DNA of 64,000 nucleotides from Arachis hypogaea (GCF_003086295.3 NC_092052.1:79488687-79552686), one strand, 5' to 3'; positions 23,226-35,616 are shown, numbered from the stretch's first letter. Notes: generated by a model from the sequence alone, not told the origin. Numbers and translations: made by a program.

Positions 23226-23887
23226 TCTCGCGCCCTGTTTTCCCATTTCTCCTTTCTTCTTATCTCCTTCTACTTTCCTTCTTCTTTCTTTTCTTCTTGC
23301 TTTTTCTCTCTTCTTCCTTTCTTACTTTCTTCTTCTCCCTCTTTTTAAAATTCCACTTCTCATTTTTCTTATTTTTCATTTTCTTTTGTTACATTTGCTT
23401 ACTTTCATTGATTTCATTTTAAGTTTGTTTTTGTAGCTTGTTCGTATTTTCTTTTCTAAGTTTCTTATTTTCATATTGGTATTGAATTTTCCTACTCAAT
23501 TGTTGAGACCTTCTTGGTTAATTTTGGTGCTTCTTGACTTGTTTGATATTGATGGGTGATGAAATTTCTAAGTCAATGCTTAACCTTTGATGTTTCTTGC
23601 ATCCTTTGTGCATTGATATGAACTTGCATGTCTTTCATGACCCACTCTTTCTTGTTTGAACTTGATGCTCAATATGCTTTTCATGTCACTTACTTATGCT
23701 TTGACTTTACTCTTGCATCAAGTGTTAGTTGATATGCCATTACTTATATTGTTTTCTCACTTACATGTTGTAGCTACCATGTAGTTGAGCATCATACTCC
23801 TACTTGGCATTCGCCCTCGCCTATGTTCTATTTGTTTTGATATCTTTATTGTAGGCTTAACTTTCTTTCTTTCTCTCTCCTTTTAGG
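23226..23887 (+). other. F1 pyrimidine-rich segment ending in a splice acceptor
   Basis: No gene. CT-rich at first, then AT-rich. It ends in TTTCTCTCTCCTTTTAG at 23886, at the same place as the acceptors in A, C and D. Confidence 0.6.
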
Positions 23888-24055
23888 CTGGCCACCAAGA
23901 AGGAAAGGAAGGGGGAAAAACTTCGAATGGGCAACAAACAAGTTCGCCCACACAACCTTTTGAAGAAACTCATTAGTTGTAGCAACCCGTCCACCTTACT
24001 TTTCTTTGCATGCACTGAGGACGGTGCAATCTTTAAGTGTGAGGAGGTCATCTGA
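23888..24055 (+). pseudogene. F1 shortened env-like ORF, start codon lost
   Basis: It reads open for 55 codons from CTG 23888 (ATG in A, C, D) as LATKKERKGEK to a TGA at 24053. It keeps the N-terminal ATKK and the C-terminal TEDGA of the env-like ORF but lacks everything between, about 350 codons. So family F carries a deletion derivative of the env-like gene. Confidence 0.6.
24017..24048 (+). other. Internal polypurine-like motif, F1
   Basis: GAGGACGGTGCAATC, then TTTAAGTGTGAGGAGGT, matches the motif at the env-like stop of A, C and D. Confidence 0.5.
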
Positions 24056-24599
24056 CCGACCTCCGTGGGTAACCACTTCCTTTTTCAACACCAATTCTTA
24101 ATTGTCTTTGTTAGTTAGTTGTTGCATTGCATGCTAGTGAGAATTTGTACATATTTTACCACTTCTTTCTGATTAGGACTACATGGTTAGAGTGATGATT
24201 TCTTTTCCATGAAACTATTTTTAGGGCTGATGAGCGGATAATTTATACCCTTTTTGGCATTGTTTTTACATAGTTTCTAGTATGTTTTAGTTAGTTTTTA
24301 TCATGTTTTTATTAGTTTTTATTCAAAAATCACATTTCTGGACTTTACTATGAGTTTGTGTGTTTTTCTGTGATTTCAAGTATTTTCTGGCTGAAATTGA
24401 GGGACCTGAGCAAAAATCTGATTCAGAGGCTGAAAAAGGACTGCAGATGTTATTGGATTCTGACCTCCCTAGACTCGAAGTTGATTTTCTGGAGCTACAG
24501 AAGCCCAATTGGTGCGCTCTCAATTGCGTTGGAAAGTAGACATCCTGGGCTTTCCATAAATATATAATAGTCCATACTTTGCCCGAGATTTGATGGTCT

Positions 24600-24706
24600 A
24601 AACTGGCGTTCAAAGTCAGCCTAAAATTTCTGGCGTAAAACGCCCAAACTAGCACCAGAATTGGAGTTAAACGCCCAAACTGGCACCAAAGCTGGCGTTT
24701 AACTCC
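24600..24706. repeat. GGCGTTTAACGCC-type palindrome array in the B LTR
   Basis: Related palindromes are centred near 24610, 24638, 24669 and 24700, a step of about 28-31 bp (for example GGCGTAAAACGCC at 24632-24644 and GGCGTTTAACTCC near 24693). The same word family recurs in the B post-pol region at 54465-54705. Confidence 0.7.
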
Positions 24707-24826
24707 AGGAACAGCCTAAGCACGAAAAAGCTTCAATGCTCAGCCCAAGCACACACCAAGTGGGCCCCAGAAGTGGATTTTTGCACTTAGTTACTCATTT
24801 TCTATAACCCTAGGTTACTAGTTTAG

Positions 24827-24834
24827 TATAAAAA
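24827..24834 (+). promoter_or_regulatory. TATA box of the B LTR
   Basis: TATAAAAA inside TAGTTTAGTATAAAAACTAC, about 600 bp from the LTR start. Confidence 0.65.
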
Positions 24835-25945
24835 CTACTTTTAGAGATTTATGTTAGATCGTGGGAACTTATGTAACTTTGATCTTCTCTTACACGATTG
24901 GAGGCTGGCCATTCGGCCATACCTAGACCTCTTTTCACTTATGTATTTTCTACGGTAGAGTTTCTACACCCTATAAATTAAGGTGTGGAGCTCTGCTGTT
25001 CTTCATGAATTAATGCGAGTACTATTGTTTTTCCTTTAATTCACGCCTACTTCTTCTCCAATATATACTCTTGTTCTAAATTCAGTTAATTCAGATTGAA
25101 GGGGGTGACCCGTGATAATCACCTACTATCTTCATTACTCGCTTAGCCAAGATCCGTGTGCCTGACAACCGCAAGCGGTCCACATGATGTTCAACGTAGT
25201 CATTGGACGACAGCCGGAGTATATTCTCTTGGGTCTCTAATCAATGATTCACATCATCTCTCCTGACAACAGAGCATCTAAATCTGAGATTAGAACCTTC
25301 GTCGTATAGGCTAGAACCATTGGCAGCATTCTTGAGATCCGGAAAGTCTAAACCTTGTCTGTGGTATTCCGAGTAGGATCTGGGAAGGGATGACTATGGC
25401 GAGCTTCAAACTTGCGAATGTTAGGTGCAATGTGCAAAAGGACAATGGTCCTATTCCGACGCTAGCGGGAACCGACAGATGATTAGTCGTGCGGTAGCTG
25501 TACATGGTATTTTTCATCTGAGACGAGAAATCTGACAGTTGATTAGCCGGACAGAGATCGTACATGGATTTGTTTTCATCTGAGAGGATCATAGAGCTTG
25601 CCATGGAAAGGAGCACGCATGATTGGAAGAAGGCAGTAAGAAAGCAGAAGTTCAGAAGCAACAAAGCATCTCCAAACGCTTATCTGAAAATCCCACCAAT
25701 GAATTACATAAGTATCTCTATCTTATTTTATGTTTTATTTATATTTTAATTATCAAAACCTCATAACCAATTTAATTCTCCTGACTGAGATTTACAAGAT
25801 GACCATAGCTTGCTTCAAGCCGATAATCTCCGTGGGATCGACCCTTACTCACGTAAGGTATTACTTGGACGACCCAATTCACTTGCTGGTTAGTTGTGCG
25901 GAGTTATGAAAAAGTGTGAATCACAATTTCGCCATACCAAGTTTT

Positions 25946-25963
25946 TGGCACCGTCGCTTGGGA
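25946..25963 (+). other. B primer binding site
   Basis: TGGCACCGTCGCTTGGGA lies six bases after the LTR end. It is a mutated form of the tRNA-Asp complement seen cleanly in F2 at 56978. Confidence 0.65.
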
Positions 25964-26130
25964 TTGTTCGAGTTTGGACAATTGACAGTTCATCTTGTTG
26001 CTCATATTAGGTAATTTTATTTTATTTTTAAGCTTTTTTATTTTTTATTTTCGAAAAATTTGAATATATATATATAATTTGCTCTTCAGAATTTTTAAGA
26101 ATGAATTCTAGAGTTTCATGAGATATGTTG

Positions 26131-26350
26131 AAGCCTGGCTGGCTGTTAAGCCATGTCTAATCTTTTGGACCGAGGTTTCCACTTATCTTTGTAGGAGCCT
26201 TTTGAGTCCCATCAATTTGGCTGTTGTACGTAATACTCTGCTGAACCTTGGCTGGCTATAGGCCATGTCTAATCTTTTGGACCGAAGCTTTCACATAAAG
26301 CTTGGCTGGCTTTAAGCCATGTCTAAATTCTTGGACTGAAGCTTTAGGCT
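26131..26350 (+). repeat. Three imperfect repeats in the B leader
   Basis: Copies at about 26131-26180, 26243-26295 and 26297-26350 share TTGGCTGGCT, AAGCCATGTCTAA and TTGGACCGAAGCTTTC. Each holds GGCT...AGCC that could pair. Position right after the PBS is where packaging or dimerisation signals lie in retroelements. Confidence 0.65.
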
Positions 26351-27852
26351 AACATTGCATGATTCCTGGAATTCTTATTAAAAATTTTGAATTTCATTAT
26401 TTTCTTTTTCCAAAATAATTTTCGAAAAATACAAAAAAATTCAATAAAATCATAAAACCAAAAAGAATTTTGTGTTTCTTGTTTGAGTCTTGTGTCGAAT
26501 TTTAAGTTTGGTGTCAATTGCATATTTTTTTAAATTTTCTTAAAATTGTCGAAAACTCATGCATGGTGTTCTTCATGATCTTCAAGTTGTTCTTGATGAT
26601 TGTTTTTGTTTAATCTTGTGATTTTCTTGTTTTGTGTTTGTTGTTGTTTTTCATATGCATTTTCAATTTTTTAGTGTTTCAACATTAAAAATTTCTAAGT
26701 TTGGTGTCTTGCATGTCTTTCTTTTCTTAAAAATTTTCAAAAATAAGTTTTTGGTGTTCATCTTGACATTCAAAGTGTTCTTGGTGTTCATCTTGACATT
26801 CAAGGTGTTCTTGCATATTTTTCTTGTTTTGATTCATAATTTTTATGTCTTGTGTCATTTTTGTGTTTTTCTCGCTCCTCATTAAAATTTTAAAAAAAAT
26901 ATCTTTTCCTTATTTTACTCATAAATTTCGAAATTTTGGATTGACTTAGTCAAAAATTTTTAAAATTTAGTTGTTTCTTATGAGTCAAGTCAAATTTTCA
27001 ATTTAAAAATCCTATCTTTTCAAAACTTTTTCAAAAATCAAATCTTTTTCATTTTTCTTTCATGTTTTTCGAAAATTTTAGAAAAATTGATTTTCAAAAT
27101 CTTTTTCTTATTTTTATTTCATAATTTTCGAAAACTTTACTAACAATTAATGTGATTGATTCAAAAATTTTAAGTTTGTTACTTTCTTGTTAAGAAAGGT
27201 TCAATCTTTAAATTCTAGAATCATATCTTTTAGTTTCTTGTTAGTCAAGTAATCAACTTTAATTTCAAAATCAAATCTTTTTAATTTCCTTTTCAAATCT
27301 TTTTCAAAATAAATTTCAATAATATCTTTTTCAAAACTTAATTTTAAAATCTTTTCTAACTTCTTATCCTTTTAAAATTGATTTTCAAATCTTTTTCAAT
27401 TAACTACTTGATTTTTTGTTTGTTTTACTAATTCTTATCTTTTTCAAAACCACCTAACTACCTTTCTCTCTCTAATTTTCAAAAATTAACTAACCACTTT
27501 TTCAAAATTCCTTTCTAATTAACCAATTATTTTAAATTATAATTCTATTTTATTTCCTTTAATAATTTTCGAATTCTAACTAATAATTAAAATAAAAAGA
27601 AAAATATTTTTCTTTTCTTTTTGATTATTTTCGAAAACTCTCTCTTTCTCATCTCTTTCTATTTATTTTATTTATTTACTAACACTTCTCTTCTTCTTAT
27701 AATTCGAACCCTCTCTCCCTCTCTGTGTTCTAATTCTTCCTCTCTTCTCTCTATATCATTCTTCTATTATTCTCTTCTTCTACTCACATAAAGGAATCTC
27801 TATATTGTGACATAGAGGATTCCTCTTCTTTCTCTGTTCTCTTCTTTTTCAT
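26351..27852 (+). other. B long untranslated leader
   Basis: About 1.5 kb, very T-rich, no gene. The words TTTTCGAAAA and AAGTTTGGTGTC recur. It turns CT-rich just before the gag ATG at 27853. Confidence 0.6.
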
Positions 27853-29684
27853 ATGAGCAGGAACAAGGATAAGAACATTCTTGTTGAAGATGATCCTGAA
27901 CCTGAAAGGACTCTAAAGAGGAAGCTAAGAGAAGCTAAAGCACAACACTCTAGAGAGGACCTAATAGAAATTTTTGAAAAAGAAGAAGTTATGGCAGCCG
28001 AAAATAACAATAATGGTGGAGATGCAAGGAAGATGCTTGGTGACTTTATCGCACCCTCTTCTGACTTCTGTGGAAGGAGCATCTCAATTCCTGCAATTGG
28101 AGCAAACAACTTTGAGCTTAAGCCTCATCATGGACTTTCATTGGAAGATCCTCATCAGTTTTTAGCTGAGTTCTTGAAAATCTGTGACACTGTTAAGACC
28201 AACGGGGTTAATCCTGAGGTCTACAGACTTATGCTTTTCCCATTTGCTGTAAGAGACAGAGCAAGGACATGGTTGGACTCACAACCTAAAGAAAGCCTGA
28301 ACTCTTGGGAAAAGTTGGTCAATGCTTTCTTAGCCAAATTCTTTCCACCTCAAAAGTTGAGTAAGCATAGAGTGGAAGTCCAAACCTTCAGACAGAAGGA
28401 AGGTGAATCCCTGTATGAAGCTTGGGAAAGATACAAGCAATTGATCAGAAGGTGTCCTTCTGGCATGCTTTCAGAATAGAGCATCTTATGTATATTCTAT
28501 GATGGTCTGTTTAAATTGTCCAAGATGTCATTGGACAACTCTGCTGGTGGATCTCTTCATCTGAAAAAGACGCCTGAGGAAGCCTAGGAACTTATTGAAA
28601 TGGTTGCAAATAACCATTTCATGTACACTTCTAAAAGAAATCCTGTGAATAATGGGACAACTCAGAAGAAAGAAGTTCTTGAGATTGATACTCTAAATGC
28701 TATATTGGCTCAAAATAAAATATTGACTCAGCAAGTCAATATGATCTCTCAGAGTCTAACTGGAATGCAAGCTGCATTTGGCAGTACTAAGGAAGCTTCC
28801 TCTGAAGGAGAAACTTATGACCCTGAGAATCCTGGAATGGAGGAAGTGAATTACATGGGAGAATCCTATGGAAACACTTACAAACTTTCATGGAGGAATC
28901 ATCCTAATCTCTCATGGAAGGATCAACAGAAGCCTAATCAAGGCTTCAATAATAATAATGGTGGAAGAAACAGGTTTGGCAATAGCAAACCTTTTCCATC
29001 ATCTTCTCAGCAACAGACAGAGAATTCTAGGCAGAGCCTCTCTGACTTAGCAACCATAATCTCTGATCTATCTAAGACCACTCAAAGTTTCATGATTGAA
29101 ACAAGGTCCTCCATTAGAAATTTGGAGGCACAAGTGGGTCAGCTGAGTAAAAGAGTTACTGAAATCCCTCCTAGTACTCTCCCAAGAAATACAGAAGAGA
29201 ATCCAAAGAGAGAGTGCAAGGCCATCTACACATCCTACATGGCCGAACCTATAGAGGAGGGAAAGGCAGTGATTTCCAGTGAGGAAGACCCCAATGGACG
29301 TCCACTGGCCTCCAAGGAGTTCCCTAATGAGGAACCAAAGGAATCTGAGGCTCATATAGAGACCATAGAGATTCCACTGAACTTACTATTGCCATTCATG
29401 AGCTCTGATGAGTATTCTTCCTCAGTTTCTAAGAGCAATCATAAAGCTGAATGCCAAGTTATTTGGTAATGAGACTTGGAAGGATGAACCTTCATTGCTC
29501 ATCAATGAACTGAATGCTCTGGTTCAACTGAAATTACCTCAGAAGAAACCGGATCCTGGAAAATTCTTAATACCTTGTACCATAGGCACCATGACCTTTG
29601 AGAAGGCTCTGTGTGACCTGGGGTCAGGGATAAACCTCATGCCCCTCTCTGTAATAGAGAAACTAGGGATCTTTGAGGTGCAAG
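27853..29684 (+). pseudogene. B gag and start of protease
   Basis: It starts MSRNKDKNILVEDDPEPERT at the first ATG after the leader. The Retrotrans_gag core spans about 28090-28480 (FPFAVRDRARTWLDSQPKES, ESLYEAWERYKQLIRRCPSG). TAG stops lie at 28477 and 28585; the frame then stays open to 29469 through Asn/Gln-rich sequence. No CCHC zinc knuckle is visible, unlike A, C and D. After a frameshift near 29450 the protease begins (CTIGTMTFEKALCDLGSGIN, NLMPLSVIEKLGI). It is cut at 29684 by C and resumes at 53892. Confidence 0.85.
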
Positions 29685-31177
29685 TGATAAACCATTATTT
29701 TATGGTTTACATTGTGTTTAATTGTGTAGTTTTATCAAATCTTTACCCACTTATTCACTAAATTAGCATGCATTTATAATTCCTTCCCAAAATTACTCCA
29801 TGGTTGAAAACCTGCTTCCTAGAGACTTTTAATTATGTATTTTAATTCTCCTTTATTCCATTTGACACCGTGATCTATGTGTCAAGTGTTTCATGTTTTA
29901 TAGGGCATGAATGACTTGGAGATTGGAAAGAAAGCTTGCAAAAATGGAAGGAACACAAGAAATTGAGGAGATGACCAGCGAGAAGTGACGCGGACGCATG
30001 GCTCACGTGACCACACGAAATGGAGGAAATTGCAGTGACGCGCTCGCATGCCTGACGCGAACGCGTGAATTGGAGGCTGCAAGAGTAACGTGAATGCGTG
30101 GATGACGCGCACGCGTGGCAAGGCAAAACGCTGGATGACGCGAACGCGTGGATGACGCGATCGCGTGACGTACGCGATCTGCAAAATATGAAGAATTTGC
30201 TAGGGGCGATTTTGGGCCCTGTTTTGACCCAGTTTTTGGTCCAGAAAAGCAGATTAGAGCCAGGGAACATGTAGAGACCAAGAACAACATTCATTCCACA
30301 TAATTTTAGTTTTAGATCTGATTTTACTCCTCCTCTAGGTTTTCTCTCTACAAATTCATAGTTCTTAGGATTTTGATTTTATTGCTTTTTGTACTGGGAT
30401 ATTGAGAAGACTTATTACCTCCGTCAAGACTTCGTCATTATAGTTTGTTTCCTTACTTGTCACTTACTCTTTCATATCGCTAATTTCTTCAGAGTTACTA
30501 TTGGATTATTTTTAGAATTTGTTAACACAAGAACTATTTTTATTTTATTTGATCCTTTTGATTATTATTTATCATGTCTTTCTTTATTCCCCTTTCTTAT
30601 TTCGTAAATTTTACATTCATAATGAGCGAGTAGTTCCATAACTTGATTGGGAGTTGATTGAAAGGAGGACCTTGAGTTGGAATGCTCAAGAGTAAAATTA
30701 TAGTTGGGTTTAGCGTTGGGTCGCCCTCTAATCACTGACACTAGTCCTTCCCAAGGGAGAGGATTAGAACTTGTGAATAGAAACTGACTTCCAACTTGCT
30801 TAACTTTCCTTTATCTGGTAAAGGATAACTGAGCAGGCAACCTTCAATTATCACTTTGTTCTTGGGAGAACTCCATCAAGGATAGGGCTTCCAACTAATC
30901 TACTCCTGGTCAAGGTTTTTATTTAAATTACATAAATTCTCTGATTTAATTTCCTGTTTATCAACTCAAACCATTTTAGAAAACATCTGATTAATAAAAT
31001 AGCACACATTTCTGCAACTTGTTGGGAGATGACCTGGAATTCATACTCCCAGTATTTTAATTCTAATTTTGTGACAACCCCTTCTAAATTGATAAGCGGA
31101 TTTTAGGTTGGTTAAGAACTATACTTGCAACGTATCTCTTATAAAAATTTCTTAACTCGCCAGTTTCCGCCACGTCA
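29685..31177 (+). repeat. C 5' LTR
   Basis: 1493 bp, TG...CA. A palindrome array lies at about 29985-30180 and the TTGGGAGATGACC motif with hairpin at 31021-31052. It pairs with the LTR at 52411-53886. Confidence 0.9.
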
Positions 31178-31182
31178 ATTTT

Positions 31183-31201
31183 TAGCCCCGTTGCCGGGGA
31201 G
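31183..31201 (+). other. C primer binding site, decayed
   Basis: TTAGCCCCGTTGCCGGGGA; the second half matches the tRNA-Asp complement, while GGCGCC has become AGCCCC. Confidence 0.65.
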
Positions 31202-31291
31202 TTACAATAGAGTGCTAAGTTATTGATTGGAATTTATTTATTTGGATTTTATTTTATTTTGCTACTATGAGCTGCATGTTTCTTTTGTTAA

Positions 31292-32226
31292 ATGACACAT
31301 TCACTTCCTGATCCAAGCTTGCCAGTATTTGACCCTGAGATTGAAAGAACTATTTCACGTATAAGGCAAGCTCGGCGTCGGTTAGTCCTCCCCGAGGACG
31401 AATCTAAAACGTCACTTAAGGGTGAAACAAGCTCCCCTTCTACTGATTCGGTTGATTTACGTGCAGGTGACATGGCAGCACCTAGGAGAGTTACCATCCA
31501 GGAGGCTGGAGCCCCTGATTTTACAATGCAACCGTTTCAAGTGCATCACCCAGCAGTGGATACAAATTTTGAAATAAAGACTGCACTGCTCAACTTGATG
31601 CCTAAGTTTCATGGCTTACCTGCTCAAGAGCCTATCAAGCACCTTAGGGATTTCCAAGCAGCCTGTTCTACTGTCAGGCGTGATGGTGCAGATGAAACTT
31701 CTATTCTGTTAAAAACCTTCCCATTCTCTCTTGAGGGAAAGGCAAGAGAGTGGTACTACACTCAACCCGCAGCAACTGTTTCTGACTGGGATACGCTTAG
31801 AAGAGAATTTTTGAAAAAATTCTTTTCGGCTGAAGTTACTGATAAACTGAGGAAAGACATTTCCATTATTGTTCAGGACGAATCCGAGACTCTTTACGAA
31901 TACTGGGAGATCTTCAACAACCTTCTGGAAGCATGCCCCACCATATGATTGACAAGATAGTGTTGCTCGGCTATGTCACACAGGGCATGAGGCCCCAAGA
32001 TAAGACCACATTGGAAAATGCTAGCAATGGGTCTATGAAAAAGTACAAGACCACTGAAGAGGCATGGCAATTGATCAGCGACTTGGCTGAATCTACTAGG
32101 AATCACAGACAGAAACAAGGCCGGTCAAAAGCTGTTGTGGAGGTATCTTCTAGCAAGGAGACTACTGCTCTGACTCAGAGTATATGTGAAATGACCAACT
32201 TACTAAAGCAGATGCAGTTGAGTCAA
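31292..32226 (+). pseudogene. C gag, first part
   Basis: It starts MTHSLPDPSLPVFDPEIERT. The gag core (QEPIKHLRDFQAACSTV, AREWYYTQ, ETLYEYWEIFNNLLEACP) is intact until one C is lost from a run of five near 31935, shifting the frame; PHHMIDKIVLLGYVTQGM continues in the next frame to MQLSQ, where D is inserted. It resumes at 43590. Confidence 0.85.
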
Positions 32227-33722
32227 TGATAAACCATTATTTTATGGTTTATATTGTGTTTAATTGTGTGGTTTTATCAAATCTTTACCCACTTATTCAT
32301 TAAATAAGCATGCATTTATAATTCCTTCCTAAAAATACTTTATGGTTGAAAACTTGCTTTCTAGAGACTTTTAATTTTGTATTTTAATTCTCCTTTATTC
32401 CATTCGATGCCGTGATCTGTGTGTTAAGTATTTCAGGCTCTATAGGGCATGAATGACTTGGAGATTGGAAAGGAAGCTTGCAAAAATGGAAGGAACACAA
32501 GAAATTAAGGAGATGACCAGCGAGAAGTGACGCAGGCGCATGGCTTACGCGACCGCGCGATATAGAGGAAATTGCAGTGACGCGGACGCATGGCGCACGC
32601 GACCGCGCGGATTGGAAATTGCACCAGTGACGCGAAGGTGTGGACGACGCGCACGCGTGGCTAGGCAAAACGCTAGATAACGCGAACGCCTGGATGACGC
32701 GATCGCGTGACATGCGCGATCTGCAGAATCTGCAGAATTCGCTGGGGGCGATTTTGGGCCCTGTTTTGACCCAGTTTTCGGCCCAAAAAAGCAGATTAGA
32801 GCCAGGGAACATGCAGAGACAGAGGACAACATTCATTCCATCTAGTTTTAGTTCTTAGATCTGATTTTACTCCTCCTCTAGGTTTTCTCTCTACACATTC
32901 ATAGTTCTTAGGATTTGATTTGATTGCTTTTTGGATTGGAACATTGAGAAGAGTTATTACCTCCGTCAGGACTTCGTCGTTCTAGTTTGTTTCCTTATCT
33001 GTCACTTACTTTTCCATGTCCTTTATTTATTCAGAATTACTATTGGATTATCTTAGAATTTATTAATATAAGAATTACTTTTATTTTTAATTGATCGTTT
33101 TTAATTACTATTTATCATGTCTTTCCTTATTTCCCTTTCTTATGTTGTGAAGTTTACATTCATAATGAGCGAGTAGTTCTATAACTTGATGGGGACTTAA
33201 TTGAAAGGATGACCTTGAGTTGGAATTCTCAAGAGAGGAATTGTAATTGGGTTTATCGTTGGATTGTCCTCTACTCACTGACACTAATCCTTTCCAAGGG
33301 AAAGGATTGGAACTTGTGAATAGAAATAGCTTTCCAACTTGCTTGACTTTCCTCTACCTAGTAAGGGATAACTAAGCAAAACAACCTTCATTTACCAATT
33401 AATCTTGAAGAGTACTCCAACAAGAATAGGGCTTCCAACTAATCTACTCCAGGTCAAGGTTTTTATTAAAATTACATAATTTCTCTGATTTAATTTCCTA
33501 TTTATCAACTCAAACAATTTTTAGAAAACATCTGATTAATAAAATAGCACACCTTTCTGCAACTAGTTGGGAGACGACCTGGGATTCATACTCCCAGTAT
33601 TTTAATTTTAATTTTGTGACAACCCCTTCTAAATTGATAAGTGGATTTTCGGTTGGTTAAGAAATGTACTTGCAACGTATCTCTAATAACAATTTCTTAA
33701 CTCGCCAATTTCTGCTACGTCA
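32227..33722 (+). repeat. D 5' LTR
   Basis: 1496 bp, TGATAAACCATTATTTTATG to CTGCTACGTCA. A palindrome array lies at about 32525-32710 and the TTGGGAGACGACC motif with hairpin at 33566-33597. Confidence 0.9.
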
Positions 33723-33727
33723 ATTTT

Positions 33728-33745
33728 TGGCGCCGTTGTTGGGGA
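33728..33745 (+). other. D primer binding site, tRNA-Asp type
   Basis: TGGCGCCGTTGTTGGGGA, two changes from the perfect complement, five bases after the LTR. Confidence 0.8.
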
Positions 33746-33839
33746 GTTGCAATAGAGTACTAAGTTATTGATTGGAATTTATTTATTTGCATTTCATTTT
33801 ATTTTTTTGCTACTATGAGCTACATGTTTCTTTCGTTAA

Positions 33840-35616
33840 ATGATGCGTTCACTTCCTGATCCAAGCTTGCCAATATTTGATCCTGAGATTGAAAGAACTA
33901 TCTCACGAATAAGGCAAGCTCGGCATCGGTTAGTCCTCTCTGAGGGCGAATCTGAAACGTCACTTGAGGAAGAAACAAGCCCCCTTTCTGCTGATTCGGT
34001 TGATTTACGTGTAGGTGACATGGCAGCACCTAGGAGAATTACTATCCAGGAGGCTGGAGCCCCTGATTTTACAATGCAACTGTTTCAAGCGCATCACCCA
34101 GCAGTGGCTACAGACTTTGAAATAAAGACTGCACTGCTCAACTTGATGCCAGAGTTTCATGGCTTACTTGCTCAAGAGCCTATCAAGCACCTGAGGGATT
34201 TCCAAGCAGCCTGTTCTACTGTCAGGCGCGATGGTGCAGATGAAACTTCTATTCTGTTGAAGGCTTTCCCATTCTCTCTTGAGGGAAAAGCAAGAGAGTG
34301 GTACTACACTTAACCCGCAGCAACCGTTTCTGACTGGGATATGCTTAGAAGAGAATTTTTTGAAAAATTCTTCCCAGCTGAAGTTACTGATAAACTGAGG
34401 AAAGACATTTCCATGATTGTTCAGGACGAATCCGAGACTCTCTATGAATACTGGGAGCGCTTCAACAACCTTCTAGAAGCATGCCCCCACCATATGATTG
34501 ACAAGATAGTGATGCTCGGCTACGTCACACAGGGCATGAGGCCCCAAGATAAGACCACATTGGAAAGTGCTAGCAATGGGTCTATGAAAAAGTACAAGAC
34601 CACTGATGAGGCATGGCAATTGATCAGCGACTTGGCTGAGTCTACAAGGAATCACAGGCAGAAACAAAGCCGCTCAAAGGCTGTTGCAGGGGTATCTTCT
34701 AGCAAAAAAACTACTGCTCTGGCTCAGAGTATATGTGAAATGACCAACTTACTGAAGCAGATGCAGTTGAGTCAACAACAAGCACAGCAAAAACAAATAG
34801 TTAGTCCCACAGAGAGTGTGTGGGATTTGTGCCGATTATAGCCATTATACTGATGAATGTCCGCAGCTCCAGCAGGAAGACAACACTGTGGCAGCCACTA
34901 ATAACTTCTATGACCGCCCCAACCAAGGGTACAATCAAGGTGGCAGTTACAGCCATGGATGGCAGGACAACTCTAACTATAATTGGAGGGACAATTCTAA
35001 CCAGAATTGGAGGGACAACAATAACAAAGGAGGCAGAGACAATCAAGGATATCAGAGGTGGAATAATAACAATAACACGTAGCAGAACCAGAACCAGCCT
35101 TACAGAGCACCTCACCTGAGGCAGTCCCAAGGACCACAACACAACCAATAACAAGTTCCGCAGATCACTCAATCTAATTCCTCTCCGAGTGACGATACTC
35201 TTCAATCCATTGCACAAGGACAAAGGAACATGGAAAGTTCACTTAATGGCCTAGTGTCTGCTATACAAGCTCTCATCTCTCAGCTGGCACCACCCAATAC
35301 TTCAAACACTCAACAAGCAAGCTCCAGTGGAATTCCTTCTCAACCCTTACCCAATCCAAAGGGTGGCATCAATGCCATTACCCTATGGTCCGGAACCACA
35401 TTGCAAGAGAGGAATCAGGAGGAGCCAAGCCCACCAGAACACACCTCAGCTGAAGAGGTAGTGGAAATAGAAGATATTGAGGAGGAAAAGGATATACAGG
35501 ACACGACTGAAGAAGAAGAAGCTCAATCACAGAAAGAAGCACCAAAGGGTGCAGACACTGCAGAAAATGCCATTCCTATTTCATTTCCATAACTTGCAAG
35601 GAAGCCCAGGAAGCAG
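33840..35616 (+). pseudogene. D gag and linker
   Basis: The ATG at 33840 aligns with the gag starts of A and C. The gag core ends in AREWYYT at a TAA (34311-34313; CAA in C). The zinc knuckle CX2CX4HX4C lies at 34819-34860 in another frame, followed by Asn/Gly/Trp-rich repeats (GWQDNSN, NWRDNSN). Stops near 35080, 35150 and 35590 replace Gln codons. The acidic linker (EDIEEEKDIQDTTEEEE) ends the region. Confidence 0.85.

Larger units (their letters stand above)
22084..24227 (+). mobile_element. Fragment F1 of the pol-less family F
   Basis: It aligns with F2: the C-terminus of the family F protein, then the post-pol-type hairpin, a CG-rich palindrome array, a pyrimidine-rich region, a shortened env-like ORF and a polypurine-like motif. 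A cuts it on the left and the B LTR on the right. The 5-bp target of B on this side is AGGGC (24223-24227). Confidence 0.8.
24228..25939 (+). repeat. B 5' LTR (FIDEL-like)
   Basis: 1712 bp from TGATGAGCGGATAATTTATA to CGCCATACCA. A TATA box lies at 24827-24834, a palindrome array at about 24600-24706, and a GTGGGATCGACCC motif near 25835. The reversed LTR H (14161-15616) is alignable over most of it. Confidence 0.85.

Noticed and set aside
23087..23436. Phe/Leu/Ser-rich ORFs resembling membrane proteins (also 61804-62041, 17340-17649, 40041-40322)
   Set aside because: They are translations of CT- and T-rich tracts; hydrophobicity follows from base composition and the frames overlap each other.
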